Positions 31,186 to 39,443 of a stretch of DNA of 63,133 nt are shown here, in pieces. Every line of letters starts with the position of its first letter. Within the stretch, counting starts at the first letter, position 1. Both the position numbers and the translations under genes were made by a program. The DNA comes from Hondaea fermentalgiana (lineage: Eukaryota; Sar; Bigyra; Thraustochytrida; Thraustochytriidae), in NCBI GenBank assembly GCA_014084085.1, contig NPFB01000030.1, forward strand, positions 187,371-250,503, read 5' to 3'. The notes under the pieces are model-generated. The model was not told where the DNA came from and did not search any database. It saw nothing but the letters and a program-made list of their open reading frames with translations.

Positions 31186-31285
31186 TCGCATTGCATTGCA
31201 TTGCATTGCATTGCATTGTTTACAGCATCGCGTCGCATCGCATCGCATCGCATCGCATCGCATCGCATCGCGTCGCGTCGCGTTG
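31186..31285. repeat. Pentanucleotide arrays GCATT then GCATC
   Basis: A block of gcatt units (about 31186-31218) is followed after a short break by gcatc units decaying to gcgtc (about 31224-31285). The two units differ by one base, which suggests one array that diverged or expanded twice. Confidence 0.85.
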
Positions 31286-31730
31286 CCTCGCAGCGCAGCG
31301 TAGGCAGGCAGGCAGACCCTTAACTGCTTCGCCTCGCGGTCGGCAGCCAGCGCCGAGCGGGAGGAAGCGTCTGCCTGCTGCCGCCGCTGCTGCTGCTGCT
31401 TCTGCAGAGGCTGTCGAGCAAGCGCCTCCCCCTGCTGCCGAGCCGCGCTGACGCCGCCCAGGCCGCGAGAACTCCTGCGCTGACCGCGCCAGCTGCAGCT
31501 TCCCCGGCCCGCGGCGGCTCGCGAGGCTCTTGCGCGCGCTCGGCGAGGCAGCGCCCGACCCGGGCCGGCGCGGCGCGACTTGGCGCAGCGGAGTACGCCA
31601 GCGAGCGGACCCTGCCGGCGAGGAAGCGTCACAGGCGCCTTTTGTGGAGCTCCAGAACCCGAACGAGGACCAGGACCAGGACCAGGACCACAACCAGGAG
31701 GGCCAGGCAAGGGCGGGCGGAGATAAGAAC

Positions 31731-33242
31731 ATGGCGGGGATCCTGGCCGGCGCGAAGGCGCTGGCGCGCGGGGCGCTGCGGGTGGCGCGCGGCGACGAGG
31801 AGGCGCGCCGCGCGAGCATGGCGCGCCGAGGCCTGAGCGCCATGGTGAACCAGGCCGACAACAAGCTGCTCAAACCCGTGCGTCTGGTCAGCTCGCGGTC
31901 GCTGGCGAAGGCCAGACCCCGCATCGTCATTGTCGGCAGCGGATGGGGCGGGTACTCCTTTCTCTCGTACATTGACAAGAAAAAGTACGACGTGCAGGTG
32001 ATCAGTCCGTCGAACCACTTTCTCTTTACGCCGCTGCTGCCGAGCTCCGTCGTGGGCACACTCGAATTCCGCGCCATCCAGGAACCTGTGCGCACCGTGC
32101 GCAACCTTGGCGCGTACTACCAGGCCAAGGCTCTCTCCGTCGACGAGAACACGCGCCAGATTACCTGCAAGGGCATCTTTAGCGGCGACGAGTTCCGGGT
32201 CGAGTACGACTTTCTGGTCTGTGCTGCAGGAGCAAAGACGAACACCTTCAACACGCCCGGCATTGCAGATCGCGAAGGCAAGGAAGTCTTCTTTTTGAAA
32301 CACTTGCACCACGCGCGTCAAATCCGGAACCGTATCCTCGAGTGCTTTGAGCGTGCTGCCATTCACCTCACCGACGACGCGGAGCGTGACCGTCTCCTGA
32401 CCTTTGTTGTCGTGGGAGGCGGACCCACCTCGTGCGAGCTTGTTGGCGAGCTCCGCGACTTTATTCGCAATGACGTCGCCAAGTGGTACCCCGATCTCCA
32501 GGATTACATTTCTATTCATCTCGTCGAGGCGCAGAGTCGGCTGCTCGGCTCCTTCGACGAGTCGGTGGCAAAGATTGTCGAGAGACGCTTTCGCCGTCGC
32601 AACATTCAATTGCATCTCGGCGCCTCGGTAACTGGTTTCGACCCTGAAACCGGGATTACCAAGCTTTCCGACGGGTCAGGCATCCCGACGGGTATGCTCG
32701 TGTGGAGTGCCGGCCTTGAGCAGACGCGCTTTGTTCAGGATGGCCTCGACGGTGTCGAGAAAGGTCCTGGCAAGCGCATCATCATCGATGATCATCTCCG
32801 TGTTTCTGACCCCGACAACAAATTCGACAACCGATTTTTTGCGCTTGGTGACTGCGCCATCAACATGGAGACTCCTCTCGCTCCGCTCGCCCAGGTTGCA
32901 GGTCAGCAAGCAAAGTGGCTCGCCAAAGCCTTCAACGAGGCGCCTACTGGCGTTGGTCTCGTCGCTCCGGCCGCCCAGGTCTTCAAACCTGACTCGGATC
33001 CTTTTGCCTTCTTCTCGCTGGGCAGCATGCTTACCTTTGGTGGGTTTCAGGGCGCTGTTGATTTCACCCAGGTTGGCAAACAGAACGAGGAGTCCAACCT
33101 TGGTGCTCTCTCTGGATTTCTCTCCTTTGCCATGTGGCGCTCAGCTTATCTCCTGCGCCAAAACTCTTGGACCAACCGCATCCTCATTCCCATGTACTGG
33201 TTCAAGTCTTTTCTGCTCGGACGCGACATCTCCCGCTTCTAA
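31731..33242 (+). CDS. Type II (alternative) NADH:ubiquinone oxidoreductase, NDH-2
   Basis: About 503 residues from the first in-frame ATG at 31731; the frame upstream has no Met. The Arg/Ala-rich, acid-poor start (MAGILAGAKALARG) suits a mitochondrial presequence. FAD binding is shown by RIVIVGSGWGGYSF (about residues 64-77) and NAD binding by FVVVGGGPTSCELVGEL (about 224-240). The C-terminus (WTNRILIPMYWFKSFLLGRDISRF) is the membrane-anchoring end typical of fungal, plant and protist NDE/NDI enzymes. It transfers electrons from NADH to ubiquinone at the inner mitochondrial membrane without pumping protons. Whether it faces the matrix or the intermembrane space cannot be told. No EF-hand insertion is seen. 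Confidence 0.93.
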   Translation: MAGILAGAKALARGALRVARGDEEARRASMARRGLSAMVNQADNKLLKPVRLVSSRSLAKARPRIVIVGSGWGGYSFLSYIDKKKYDVQVISPSNHFLFTPLLPSSVVGTLEFRAIQEPVRTVRNLGAYYQAKALSVDENTRQITCKGIFSGDEFRVEYDFLVCAAGAKTNTFNTPGIADREGKEVFFLKHLHHARQIRNRILECFERAAIHLTDDAERDRLLTFVVVGGGPTSCELVGELRDFIRNDVAKWYPDLQDYISIHLVEAQSRLLGSFDESVAKIVERRFRRRNIQLHLGASVTGFDPETGITKLSDGSGIPTGMLVWSAGLEQTRFVQDGLDGVEKGPGKRIIIDDHLRVSDPDNKFDNRFFALGDCAINMETPLAPLAQVAGQQAKWLAKAFNEAPTGVGLVAPAAQVFKPDSDPFAFFSLGSMLTFGGFQGAVDFTQVGKQNEESNLGALSGFLSFAMWRSAYLLRQNSWTNRILIPMYWFKSFLLGRDISRF

Positions 33243-33685
33243 GCTAATGACTTGTTTTACAATAATGAAAAGACCTGGTCTGTCTCCTGTCATCTCTTGC
33301 GTTCGTTTTCGTTGAGCACACCTACGAGGCAGGTGCGGTAAGGAATTCTGGTTTGACAACTCGACAAGTTCTTCTTCTTCTTCTTCTTTTTGCTCCTCCT
33401 CCTCCTCCTTCTTCTTTATAGTATACGGAAAAAAGGTCAAGCAACCATACTGCGTATACACTACAATAGGTATAATACTATACCTAATCTAGAAAAGAAA
33501 CCAGCAACCATGGCAAACGCTCTTCTTCGATTTTGACCACTGTTCATCCCTTCTGCCTTTGTGTTTATTGAGACTTCCGCGGTGAACTTCCGCCTAATTT
33601 GCCCGAGTCGGCTTGAAGTAGTAAAAGCAGATCTCCTTCGTGGAACACAGAAAGACAGACAGACAGACGCTCGAAGACCGCAAGC
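33243..33685. other. Spacer with simple repeats
   Basis: 443 bp between two co-directional genes. It contains a ttc/ctc pyrimidine run (33369-33416), AT-rich sequence at 33417-33490 and a gaca microsatellite (33652-33668) directly before the next start. No gene is seen. Confidence 0.55.
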
Positions 33686-35521
33686 ATGAAGCTCGCGCAA
33701 GCGGCAGCTGCGGCTGCTGCAGCGCTCGCAGCGCTCGCTGACTCGCCGCTCGCAGCCGGCACAAGCGCAAGCGCATACGCAAACGTAGACGGTGTCGCAG
33801 GAGTGAAGATTGAGGCTTTTCATGCCGCGTGGAACGTCCCCGAGGTGGACTACTTTGCACTGCTCGAAGAGGATCAAGGCGGCGCCGAGGAAGAACAAAT
33901 CCGCGGTATGCGGCGTGCCTTAGCAGAGCATGGTATTGTGGCGATCTCTGGCGTTCCCGGCATTGATGAGCTCCGCCAAGAAGCATTCTCTCTAGCTACA
34001 GACTGTCTCCCGAACCTCCAAGATAGCGCGCACGTCGAGCTTGATGACGGTACGCAACGTCTCAGCATTGGTGCACGAACCGTTGCGCACGCAATGAAAG
34101 ACTGGGAAAGTCCAGCGCTTCTTGCGTCCACGCATCCGTCCTGCGTCGCCCTTCGCGGCATTGGCCGGAAACTCCGCCGCGCCGTGCAATTGGCGCAACA
34201 AATGTTTCTCGCGCGCGTCGATCAGGTCTGCCAGACATCGGAAAAAAGTATTGATTTCTTCGTTGCTCGAGCCACCAGCTCAGGAGACGATGGCTTCACC
34301 TCTGTTCGTGACCTCATTGATGCGGGCTCGCAGCTCGAGCATATGCACGTATACAGCCGCTCGCAACATAAAAGTACCGACGAACACGGCGGAACGAGCG
34401 CCGCACTTGATCTTCACGAAGATGCTGGCCTGTTCATTCTTTTCGTCCCTGCGGTCAATTTTGGCAAATCCGCGAGCGCTGCTGATGGCTTTACACTGGA
34501 ACTTGCGAGCGGCGAACGCGTGACTCCGGTCTTTCCCCGAGATGGGAACACAATCGTTCTCATGATCGGGGCAGCCTTTGAGCGCCTTGTTAATCCGCGT
34601 TCACGCGTCCCACTCCGCGCCATGCCGCACGAGCTCCACGTCTCGCACGGCAGCACGCGCGCCTGGTTTGGCAAAATGTTTCTTCCCCCGGCCGATGCGC
34701 TCTACACGGCAGAGAATCAGACATTTGCAAGCGTACACGCTGCGCAAATTGACGCTGTACGGGCACAACCTGCAAAGACGGCCTCGATGGGCTGCACCGA
34801 TGTCTTTGCGTATGCCACGGACCAGTCCAGTGGATGCAAGAATGACGAGCTTTACTGCTGGATGAAGTGCATGCCCAAACCGACGTGCGATACTCACAAG
34901 CAGGCCCGATGTGTGCATCCGAATGGGGATCCCTGGGACGTGACCACACATTGCACCGAATGCAAGCCGCGCTGCGTTGCCGAGCACCACAATCACACCG
35001 TCCAGGGAAACGATTTTTGCAATGGTCAAGGAACAGTCATGTTTATGGAGCGCATCGTTGGCTGGGCTGACCAAGACGAGGCATGTGTTGTTTTATTGTT
35101 TCAAGTCTTTACTCTAGATACGCGCCTCAAGTTCGTCGTCGGCATGATCGCAGTCTTCGCCTTTGGTATTGCCACAGAATTTCTTGGCCTTGCGCGTCGT
35201 AACGTCGAGAAACGTGAACGCTCCAAGCCGTTTTCCATCACGGGAACACTCTTGCGGGGATGCATGCATTTCACACAGCTTGCCTTTGCCTATGTCGCCA
35301 TGCTCTTTGCCATGACTTACTCGCTGCCCATCATGACATCCATCGTTGCGGGGCTCACGACAGGGCATGTGCTCTTTAACATGCGTCAGCCCGTGAGTGA
35401 GCATATCGAGCCTTGCTGTGCCATTACGTGCGACGAAACGGCCTCGACGAGCTCTTCCGAGGCAGGAAACTCGACGACATTGTCGGATCCTCTGCTCACG
35501 GAGAACCGTCACCAATGCTGA
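33686..35521 (+). CDS. 2OG-Fe(II) dioxygenase fused to CTR copper transporter
   Basis: 611 residues. An Ala-rich N-terminus (MKLAQAAAAAAAALAAL) looks like a signal peptide. Residues about 40-340 resemble isopenicillin-N-synthase-type 2-oxoglutarate/Fe(II) oxygenases: HxD in DLHEDAGLFILF (H244, D246), then FERLVNP and a distal His in MPHELH (H315) with R325 in the place of the 2OG-binding Arg; the usual Ser after it is Trp. A Cys-rich segment follows (about 370-445). The C-terminal ~160 residues are a CTR-family copper transporter: MxM before the first span (M452, M454), MxxxM in MLFAM (M539, M543) and GxxxG (G556, G560). In known CTR proteins the N-terminus faces outward, so the oxygenase domain would be lumenal or extracellular. 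One continuous frame covers both parts. A merged assembly artefact is unlikely but should be tested. Confidence 0.8.
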   Translation: MKLAQAAAAAAAALAALADSPLAAGTSASAYANVDGVAGVKIEAFHAAWNVPEVDYFALLEEDQGGAEEEQIRGMRRALAEHGIVAISGVPGIDELRQEAFSLATDCLPNLQDSAHVELDDGTQRLSIGARTVAHAMKDWESPALLASTHPSCVALRGIGRKLRRAVQLAQQMFLARVDQVCQTSEKSIDFFVARATSSGDDGFTSVRDLIDAGSQLEHMHVYSRSQHKSTDEHGGTSAALDLHEDAGLFILFVPAVNFGKSASAADGFTLELASGERVTPVFPRDGNTIVLMIGAAFERLVNPRSRVPLRAMPHELHVSHGSTRAWFGKMFLPPADALYTAENQTFASVHAAQIDAVRAQPAKTASMGCTDVFAYATDQSSGCKNDELYCWMKCMPKPTCDTHKQARCVHPNGDPWDVTTHCTECKPRCVAEHHNHTVQGNDFCNGQGTVMFMERIVGWADQDEACVVLLFQVFTLDTRLKFVVGMIAVFAFGIATEFLGLARRNVEKRERSKPFSITGTLLRGCMHFTQLAFAYVAMLFAMTYSLPIMTSIVAGLTTGHVLFNMRQPVSEHIEPCCAITCDETASTSSSEAGNSTTLSDPLLTENRHQC

Positions 35522-35662
35522 TCGCCACAACAAAGGCGGCACACACTGTAGGTTGCAAATATTTGTTTTTGCTTTCCTCTCCGGTCTCGATCGATATTGC
35601 CAGCCAGCTGCGGCACGGACAGAAGTTTCTTTCTTTGCAATGCATCTCAACTAAGCGCATTT

Positions 35663-35729
35663 TTCAATTCTCTCTTCTCTTTTCTTTTCTTTCCTTCTCT
35701 TTTCTTTCCTTTCCTTTCTTTCTTTTCTC
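35663..35729. repeat. Polypyrimidine tract
   Basis: A long CT tract (tctctt, tttctttcc units) lies between the convergent 3' ends of the dioxygenase-CTR gene and the TatB-like gene. Confidence 0.85.
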
Positions 35730-35767
35730 GGTGCGGCCGTGGCAATCTGAGAGTGGGTGCAACAATT

Positions 35768-36556
35768 TCATCGTTTTGGACCCGACTTTTCCATCTCCTC
35801 GTATGCCTCGATTACCTTTCGATATTCGATACCACGCAAAATAATGTCCGCCCCGCCTTGCATCGCCTCCGTTGTCATTTCCATGCCGCCATGGCCGCCG
35901 GCTGCAGCCTTGCGAAGCGGCGAGGCGAGACGAAGAGGTTCCAGGGAAATTAGTTCCTGAGGAGTGTGACTCATTGATGGCGCACTTCGACCTTGACCTC
36001 CTCCTCCTCCTGCTGCTGCTACTGCTGCTGCTGATGCTGCTGCTGATGATGATGATGGTGATGATAGTAATGAACTACTCGAGGTATATGGTGCCGAGAA
36101 CGTGGTGCTCGCTGATGCTGCAGTTGCAGCTTCCGCTGCTCCCTGAGCACGTTCGCGAAGTGCTGCCGATCCAGGATGGCTCGTCTTAGTAATTTGGGGC
36201 ATTTCGCCCTGCTGTTCGCCTTCACTTTGCTGGCCTTGCTGCGCGGCCCTCTTGGCGGCCATCTCGGACATGACGGTCTGCTGTACGGAGTGGACCGGGT
36301 TCATGCTCGCGGCCCTGATCTCATTTTGCAGCTCCATAAAGTTTTGGAATCCCTCGCGCAGCTCAGGACGCACATTGGAAAGACCTTCCGAGTTGATCGC
36401 CTCCATGGCCTGCGCTCGCACGGTGTTGATGCGCACTACGGACCGTCCCAGCAGCCTGCCCGCGATACGAGCCCCCGCCATCATCTCCTGGCGCCCAAGA
36501 AACATGTACGCCGCGGTGCCAATCATGGCCAACTGGCCAAGCGAAAGGTCGAACAT
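35768..36556 (-). CDS. TatB-like small membrane protein
   Basis: 262 residues from the ATG at 36556. The N-terminus (MFDLSLGQLAMIGTAAYMFLG) has the TatA/B layout: a very short N-tail, one hydrophobic span (about residues 8-20), a conserved Gly hinge (G21 in FLGRQ) and a basic amphipathic helix (about 24-50). The order MFD...LG.Q matches bacterial TatB better than TatA. The centre is Gln/Ser/Ala low-complexity with a Gly run, and the C-terminal ~30 residues (GIEYRKVIEAYEEMEKSG) look structured. Several stramenopile mitochondrial genomes encode TatC, so a nuclear mitochondrial TatB partner is plausible. That is inference from a short motif; a generic small membrane protein is the alternative. 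Confidence 0.5.
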   Translation of the reverse strand: MFDLSLGQLAMIGTAAYMFLGRQEMMAGARIAGRLLGRSVVRINTVRAQAMEAINSEGLSNVRPELREGFQNFMELQNEIRAASMNPVHSVQQTVMSEMAAKRAAQQGQQSEGEQQGEMPQITKTSHPGSAALRERAQGAAEAATAASASTTFSAPYTSSSSLLSSPSSSSAAASAAAVAAAGGGGGQGRSAPSMSHTPQELISLEPLRLASPLRKAAAGGHGGMEMTTEAMQGGADIILRGIEYRKVIEAYEEMEKSGPKR

Positions 36557-36882
36557 CTCCGCGACGGCGAACGCCTTCTGCGCAGCCGCGCCCTCTGCGG
36601 GATTGCGGCTCTAGAGCGCACGCGCGCGCAACTCCTCGCGCTCGCTCGCGCTCCTTTTGCTTTTGCTGCAAGTCGTGGTCGCCAGCAACCGATCGAAAGC
36701 AAGCAGACCATCGACTGACATGAAGAAGTTGAACAGAACAACGACCTACGCGACGCACTGCGCTGCAGCCTGACCGCAGAGCACGCACACGCGCCGTGCG
36801 AGGTTCTCCTCTTCTTCTTCTCCTTCTTCTTGGCCTACTTCAACCAGAACTCTTTCCTCCCTGTCGTGATTCACGAGCGACA
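36557..36882. other. Divergent promoter region
   Basis: 326 bp between the TatB-like gene and the bifunctional kinase gene. A ctt run (36808-36832) precedes the kinase start and in the open upstream frame would encode a Leu-rich, signal-like stretch, but that frame has no ATG before 36883. Confidence 0.5.
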
Positions 36883-38823
36883 ATGGCGTCCTCGCAAGGC
36901 GAGAGCGGCGGCGGCCAAAACCGGGCATGGACATGGCTCTGCGCTGAGGCCCAAGGAGACCCCACGGCCAAGGCCGTGCGCGTGGATATCCGTCTCTGCG
37001 GGCTCGAGGAGAGCGTGAGCGTGGAGAAGGAATTCGCAGAACGCGTGCTGGACCCAGCGCTGGACCTTGTCGACGCAGTGCGCCGCGAAAAGACCGACGA
37101 TGCCAGAAAGATTGTAGCCTTGGCGGGCCCCCCGGGCGTCGGCAAGACGCTTCTCACCGCTCTCATTGCGCGCTACTTTGAATCTCAATTGGAAAGCCGA
37201 AATGAAGTGGTGGCACTGAGCATGGATGCCTACCACCTCACCAATGCAGAACTCGACGAGAAAGGTCTACGCCAGCGGAAAGGTCAGCCCGAAACTGTGG
37301 ATGGTATTGCGCTGGCAAAGGACATGACTCGCCTTCGAGAAACCCCGCGAACAAAGCTAAGCCTTCCTGTATACGATCGCGTCCAGCACGATCCGGTGAA
37401 AGACGCGCTTGAAGTCCCGGCGTCTGCCTCTGTAGTCCTCGTAGAAGGAATCCATCTCATGCTCGATCAAGAGCCCTGGACGTCCCTTTCCTTTGATGCC
37501 TGGATCCTCCTTTTTGCTGACGAGGGTCAAGTCATTTGCCGTAACCGGGTCATCGCCCGCAAGGCAGCCAACAAGGTACCGCGCCAGGAAGCTGAGCAGC
37601 ACTATGAGCACGTCGACGCCCCGAACCATCGCCAGTTCGTCAGTGATGCTCGAAAGGCGCTCGCTCGCGCGAATCGTCCAGCACTTACGCTCTCTGTAGC
37701 TCTTTCCACGCGTGCGCCACCCCTTGCCGAATGGCACGAGTCCCCGACTTGTACTTTTGAAGAGGACAAGGCTTGCCTTACTCCTCTCGATCCCGATTCT
37801 GCCCCCAAGCTCGTCATTCTCGGCCCGAACCCAGCCCTGCAAAAGACGATGGTGTTCACGGAAGGCATTCAGATTGACCAGGTCAATCGAGCTGCGGAGC
37901 TCCGGAAATCAGTCGGGGGAAAGGGCCAACAAGCCGCGCGCGCCGCGACCAATTTTAACGCAGCGCATCAAGGAGGTAGTGCGGCTCGTATAGAGCTTGT
38001 TCAAGTCCTTGGCGGCGCAAACGGTCAAGCTGTTGAGAACATGCTTCACGACAAGGGCGTTCCTATGCGCACCATCGGCGTCGATGCAGAGACAAGGACG
38101 TGCCTCACACTTGTAGACAAAACGACAAATGAGGCAACCGAGCTTATCGAGCCCTCTGGAGAACTTTCAAGCAAGGAATATCAAGAATTTGTCGAAGCCA
38201 TTCGCTCGACGTGTCGGGACGCCGCTGCAGTTGCCATCTGCGGAACGGCGCCTCCCGGCGCGGACTCCATCTACAAGGATGTTGTTGACCAAGCTCCTGC
38301 ACAGGTTTTTGTTGATGCTTACAAGGGTGTCGAGGATGCACTGCACGGGGTCACACTTCTCAAGATCAATGCCACTGAGCTCCGCAAGCTTGCGGCCTCC
38401 GGTCCGCGCTCGGACCAAGTGGACTCGCACAGTCTTTTCGCTTGTGCGCGACGTCTCTTTGCCCGTTTTGCAGGCATTAAATTTATCTGTGTCACAGACG
38501 GACCGCACTTGGCCAGCGCCTTTGCGCGCGCGCGACCTGATCGATACACCGAGTTTCTCATTCCCAAGCTTGATTCGTCCGAGCTTGTCAACCCCATTGG
38601 CGCGGGTGACACCGTCCTTGCCGTTACGGCCATTTCGCTCATCCGAGGTGACGATATCGACACTAGCTTTGCCCGGGGTCTTGCCGCGGGGACTGCCAGC
38701 TGCTTGGAACTTGGCGGGGCAGACTTTGCGCCTGATCGTCTGCGCGACTTCTTTGCGCGGGTTGCCACAGCCCAGGTTCGTGCAGCGGACGCTTCGGACA
38801 CTGCACCGAGCGCAAGCACCTAA
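36883..38823 (+). CDS. Fusion of uridine-kinase/PRK-like P-loop kinase and PfkB sugar kinase
   Basis: About 646 residues from the ATG at 36883. Residues about 75-290 are a P-loop kinase of the uridine kinase/phosphoribulokinase type: Walker A AGPPGVGKTLL (about 80-90), MDAYHLTNAELDEKGLRQRKG, and VVLVEGIHLMLDQEPW near residue 190. Residues about 305-625 are a PfkB-family kinase of the 1-phosphofructokinase/tagatose-6-phosphate kinase branch: LGPNPALQKTM, VGGKGQQAARAA, the GTAPPGA loop and the catalytic anion-hole motif GAGD (G573-D576). Both domains keep their key motifs, so both may be active, perhaps on successive steps of sugar or nucleoside phosphorylation. Exact substrates cannot be read from sequence. 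The lack of a targeting signal suggests the cytosol. Confidence 0.82.
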   Translation: MASSQGESGGGQNRAWTWLCAEAQGDPTAKAVRVDIRLCGLEESVSVEKEFAERVLDPALDLVDAVRREKTDDARKIVALAGPPGVGKTLLTALIARYFESQLESRNEVVALSMDAYHLTNAELDEKGLRQRKGQPETVDGIALAKDMTRLRETPRTKLSLPVYDRVQHDPVKDALEVPASASVVLVEGIHLMLDQEPWTSLSFDAWILLFADEGQVICRNRVIARKAANKVPRQEAEQHYEHVDAPNHRQFVSDARKALARANRPALTLSVALSTRAPPLAEWHESPTCTFEEDKACLTPLDPDSAPKLVILGPNPALQKTMVFTEGIQIDQVNRAAELRKSVGGKGQQAARAATNFNAAHQGGSAARIELVQVLGGANGQAVENMLHDKGVPMRTIGVDAETRTCLTLVDKTTNEATELIEPSGELSSKEYQEFVEAIRSTCRDAAAVAICGTAPPGADSIYKDVVDQAPAQVFVDAYKGVEDALHGVTLLKINATELRKLAASGPRSDQVDSHSLFACARRLFARFAGIKFICVTDGPHLASAFARARPDRYTEFLIPKLDSSELVNPIGAGDTVLAVTAISLIRGDDIDTSFARGLAAGTASCLELGGADFAPDRLRDFFARVATAQVRAADASDTAPSAST

Positions 38824-39443
38824 CAAGTCTCCATTTTCGAGTCCTATTGATTCTACGCGCTCTTCAAAAGAAAAAAAGAAAAGAGGTCGATTGACTACGT
38901 TGCAAATTTTTATCATCATGACCCCACCTTCGCCGTGGTGTCAGCCATCGACTCCCTGCCTTCCGCGCCAATGCTTTCTTTCCCCTTCCCGAAAGGCTGG
39001 TCGATAACGAATTTCCAGAGCACGTCGTAGGCAAGGGACCAATCGCCCAGTCATCTTCGCAGGAGGGACCCCACAAACTTACTACTGTGGGTGAAATGTG
39101 GGGTGTTTCGTCCCCAGGAGTCACTTCCTGACTCCAGATGATCTCCGCGGCGCTTCATCTGGCCTGGCCTGACCTGGCCTAGACTGAGCATGAGCATACC
39201 TTGCAGCGCGAAGTATGCCAGTCTTTGAGGCTATCCTTTGCGTGAAACGAGAGTTCTGATTTTTCTCGAATCGCAGAACTGCAACGCAAGCGGAAAGCGT
39301 TGGCCTATTCGTTTCTCGCTGTTGCTGCTGCTGCTACTGCTACTGCTGCTACTGCTGGTTGTGGTGGTGTCGATTCTGTCTTATCCGAACCAGGAATTGG
39401 ACATCCTCGCAGCTGGCGAAAGAGAGACTTTTTCCCGTGACAG
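38824..39443. other. Upstream region of the polyketide synthase gene
   Basis: 620 bp. It contains an 8-bp perfect inverted repeat ACCCCACA/TGTGGGGT (39068-39075 and 39097-39104), a degenerate ggcctgacct repeat (39161-39181) and a ctg/cta microsatellite (39319-39357). No TATA box is clear and no gene is seen. Confidence 0.5.
39068..39104. promoter_or_regulatory. Inverted repeat upstream of PKS gene
   Basis: ACCCCACA and TGTGGGGT are separated by 21 nt, about 340 bp upstream of the PKS start. This could be a two-fold binding site or a hairpin. Evidence is the symmetry only. Confidence 0.25.

Larger units (their letters stand above)
26301..31730. other. 5.4-kb repeat-rich region with few or no genes
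   Basis: No long conserved frame was found on either strand. Contents include degenerate gacagtgag/cactgacag motifs (26298-26530, 30680), a gcgacag-type degenerate repeat (27038-27110), triplet and hexamer microsatellites, an inverted repeat (29699-29847), CATGG-rich palindromes (29949-30007) and pentamer arrays (31186-31285). Possible small minus-strand exons lie at 28500-29160. Long Arg/Ala-rich frames at 29638-30679 reflect GC-rich composition. The last part is the 5' flank of the NADH dehydrogenase gene. Confidence 0.6.

Noticed and set aside
31186..31285. CRISPR-like array
   Set aside because: The unit is a 5-bp simple repeat with no spacers, in a eukaryotic context.
31220..32615. Long minus-strand frames opposite the NADH dehydrogenase
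   Set aside because: They are shadows of the coding strand and of the pentamer and ctg repeats; no protein-like motifs.
36796..36882. Leu-rich signal peptide for the bifunctional kinase
   Set aside because: The upstream in-frame codon is GTG, not ATG. The Leu run comes from a ctt microsatellite, and the first ATG is at 36883.
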